A stretch of DNA of 64,000 nt from Limanda limanda (lineage: Eukaryota > Chordata > Actinopteri > Pleuronectiformes > Pleuronectidae), in NCBI RefSeq assembly GCF_963576545.1, contig NC_083653.1, positions 20,185,639 to 20,249,638 on the forward strand. The letters run 5' to 3'. The first letter of the stretch is position 1, and each line of letters begins with the position of its first letter. Under the pieces are notes generated by a model. The model did no database searches and was not told the origin of the DNA. It was given only the letters and a program-made list of their open reading frames with translations. This document shows, piece by piece, positions 63,110 to 64,000 of the stretch. The translations under genes and the position numbers were made by a program.

Positions 63110-63320
63110 TACTTAATAATTACACCATGAGGCCACCATGTTTTTACAGTTGCACAAATAGGACAAACTAAACACGCTTTGAGTTTTTATGACAACTGAT
63201 GGCTGCAACAGGTTCTCTGTCATGTTTGGAAGGGGATGGTGAGGTGAGGGGTATTCAGCTGCAACATGAAACTTCGACAATAGATGTCACTAAATTCTAC
63301 ACACTGAACCTTTAATAAAG
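63110..63320 (-). mobile_element. Unnamed dispersed repeat, copy 2
   Basis: Reverse-complement counterpart of 44,110-44,300: shares 'attcagctgcaacatgaa', 'aggttctctgtcatgtttgg' and 'tagatgtcactaaattctac'. It lies in the first intron of the divergent gene. Confidence 0.75.
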
Positions 63321-63869
63321 CAGCTGACAAATCAAATTACATTGTTACATTAATGTAAGATTTTCATAAAGACATAGTTCTCAGTATGCTACTTGTCAGT
63401 GTGGTGAACTGGAAATACGACTTAAACAAGACTGAACAGACTACTCCAGTGACAATGAATGCTGTTGCACTACACACAGTTGGATGACTCGTAAGGATTA
63501 AATTAGCAGCACCCAAAATGCTAGAAACACTTAATCCTACATTTCCCATAATGCAACCAGTATAATTTGCATTACATCATATGACTAGATCTATCAAACT
63601 GCGGTTTGCTCTGCAGTCATTGTTAGCATTGGTTAAGAACTTAGTTTAATGAAGTGGTAGGAATGAATAAGGACTGGATTTGTAGGTGTTTATTAGTATG
63701 TTATAATTTGTCAACAGTTTGAACATCATTTCCAGTGGCAACATCTCAAGTTTGCTTCCTTATGTTTGTTCCGAATGATATTTGTAGACTGGGAATAGTT
63801 ATTGATTTTTCCTTTTGTATTGTTATCAGGTATTCTTAAAGAAACTGAGCCACGGAGACATTTGGCACA

Positions 63870-63903
63870 ATGGAGAACGTCAACACTTACGATGTTTCTG
63901 GTC
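63870..63903 (+). CDS. casp8ap2: First coding exon of the gene divergent from mdn1, probably casp8ap2 (FLASH); truncated by window edge
   Basis: Exon 2 starts at 63,840 after a TTATCAG acceptor. The first ATG at 63,870 opens MENVNTYDVSG plus one base before a perfect GTAAGT donor at 63,904. Eleven residues are too few to identify the protein. The call rests on synteny: in human, CASP8AP2 lies head-to-head with MDN1 on the opposite strand, and lyrm2 lies on the other side exactly as here. CASP8AP2/FLASH acts in S-phase histone mRNA processing and in caspase-8 signalling. If the order is not conserved this could be another gene. Confidence 0.5.
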
Positions 63904-64000
63904 GTAAGTACACATCTATTATTCCATTATATCTATTATTCCATTAGGCTTGTAATATAGCTATTGTACAATATAGTATATTGTCTAGATGAAAAGTGGT

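Noticed and set aside
1..64000. Endogenous retrovirus or autonomous transposon with coding capacity
   Set aside because: No gag, pol, env, reverse transcriptase, integrase or transposase motifs were recognised on either strand; the mobile elements seen are short and non-coding.

Overview
The window is a piece of a bony-fish (teleost, probably percomorph) nuclear chromosome. The evidence is split vertebrate genes with GT-AG introns, short AT-rich introns, several dispersed repeat families typical of teleosts (tRNA-derived SINEs, hAT and Harbinger-type MITEs, SINE/LINE 3' tails), and a TRIM gene with a single coding exon of the kind expanded in fish. The species cannot be named from the sequence.

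Layout from left to right. (1) 1-1,804, minus strand: the first two coding exons of lyrm2; the rest lies beyond the left edge. Its intron holds a dispersed repeat with an internal tandem triplication. (2) 1,805-3,610: intergenic, with CA/TG-rich microsatellite-like DNA. (3) 3,611-5,690, minus strand: a TRIM35/TRIM39-like RING-B-box-coiled-coil-SPRY gene. (4) 5,700-7,546: intergenic, with a striking nested inverted repeat and the probable distal 3' end of mdn1. (5) 7,658-61,617, minus strand: the whole coding region of mdn1 (midasin/Rea1), the giant dynein-like AAA+ ATPase of 60S ribosome assembly. I traced 102 coding exons by hand. All have GT/AG junctions and consistent phase, and they sum to 16,617 nt, or 5,538 residues plus stop. 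(6) 61,618-62,225: a CpG-rich bidirectional promoter. (7) 62,226-64,000, plus strand: the 5' end of a divergent gene, very probably casp8ap2 (FLASH) by position; only 11 codons and one extra base are in the window.

The order lyrm2 - mdn1 - casp8ap2, with the same orientations, matches the human 6q15 neighbourhood as I know it. The TRIM gene between lyrm2 and mdn1 looks like an extra insertion. Midasin is a single protein that does one job: six AAA+ modules, a long linker, an acidic Asp/Glu-rich tail and a C-terminal MIDAS domain, which together remove assembly factors from pre-60S particles. The other genes are neighbours and not pathway partners. No prokaryotic operon, CRISPR array or intact virus was found. 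The most unusual DNA is the foldback structure at 5,825-6,073 and two non-autonomous transposons with recognisable target-site duplications inside mdn1 introns.
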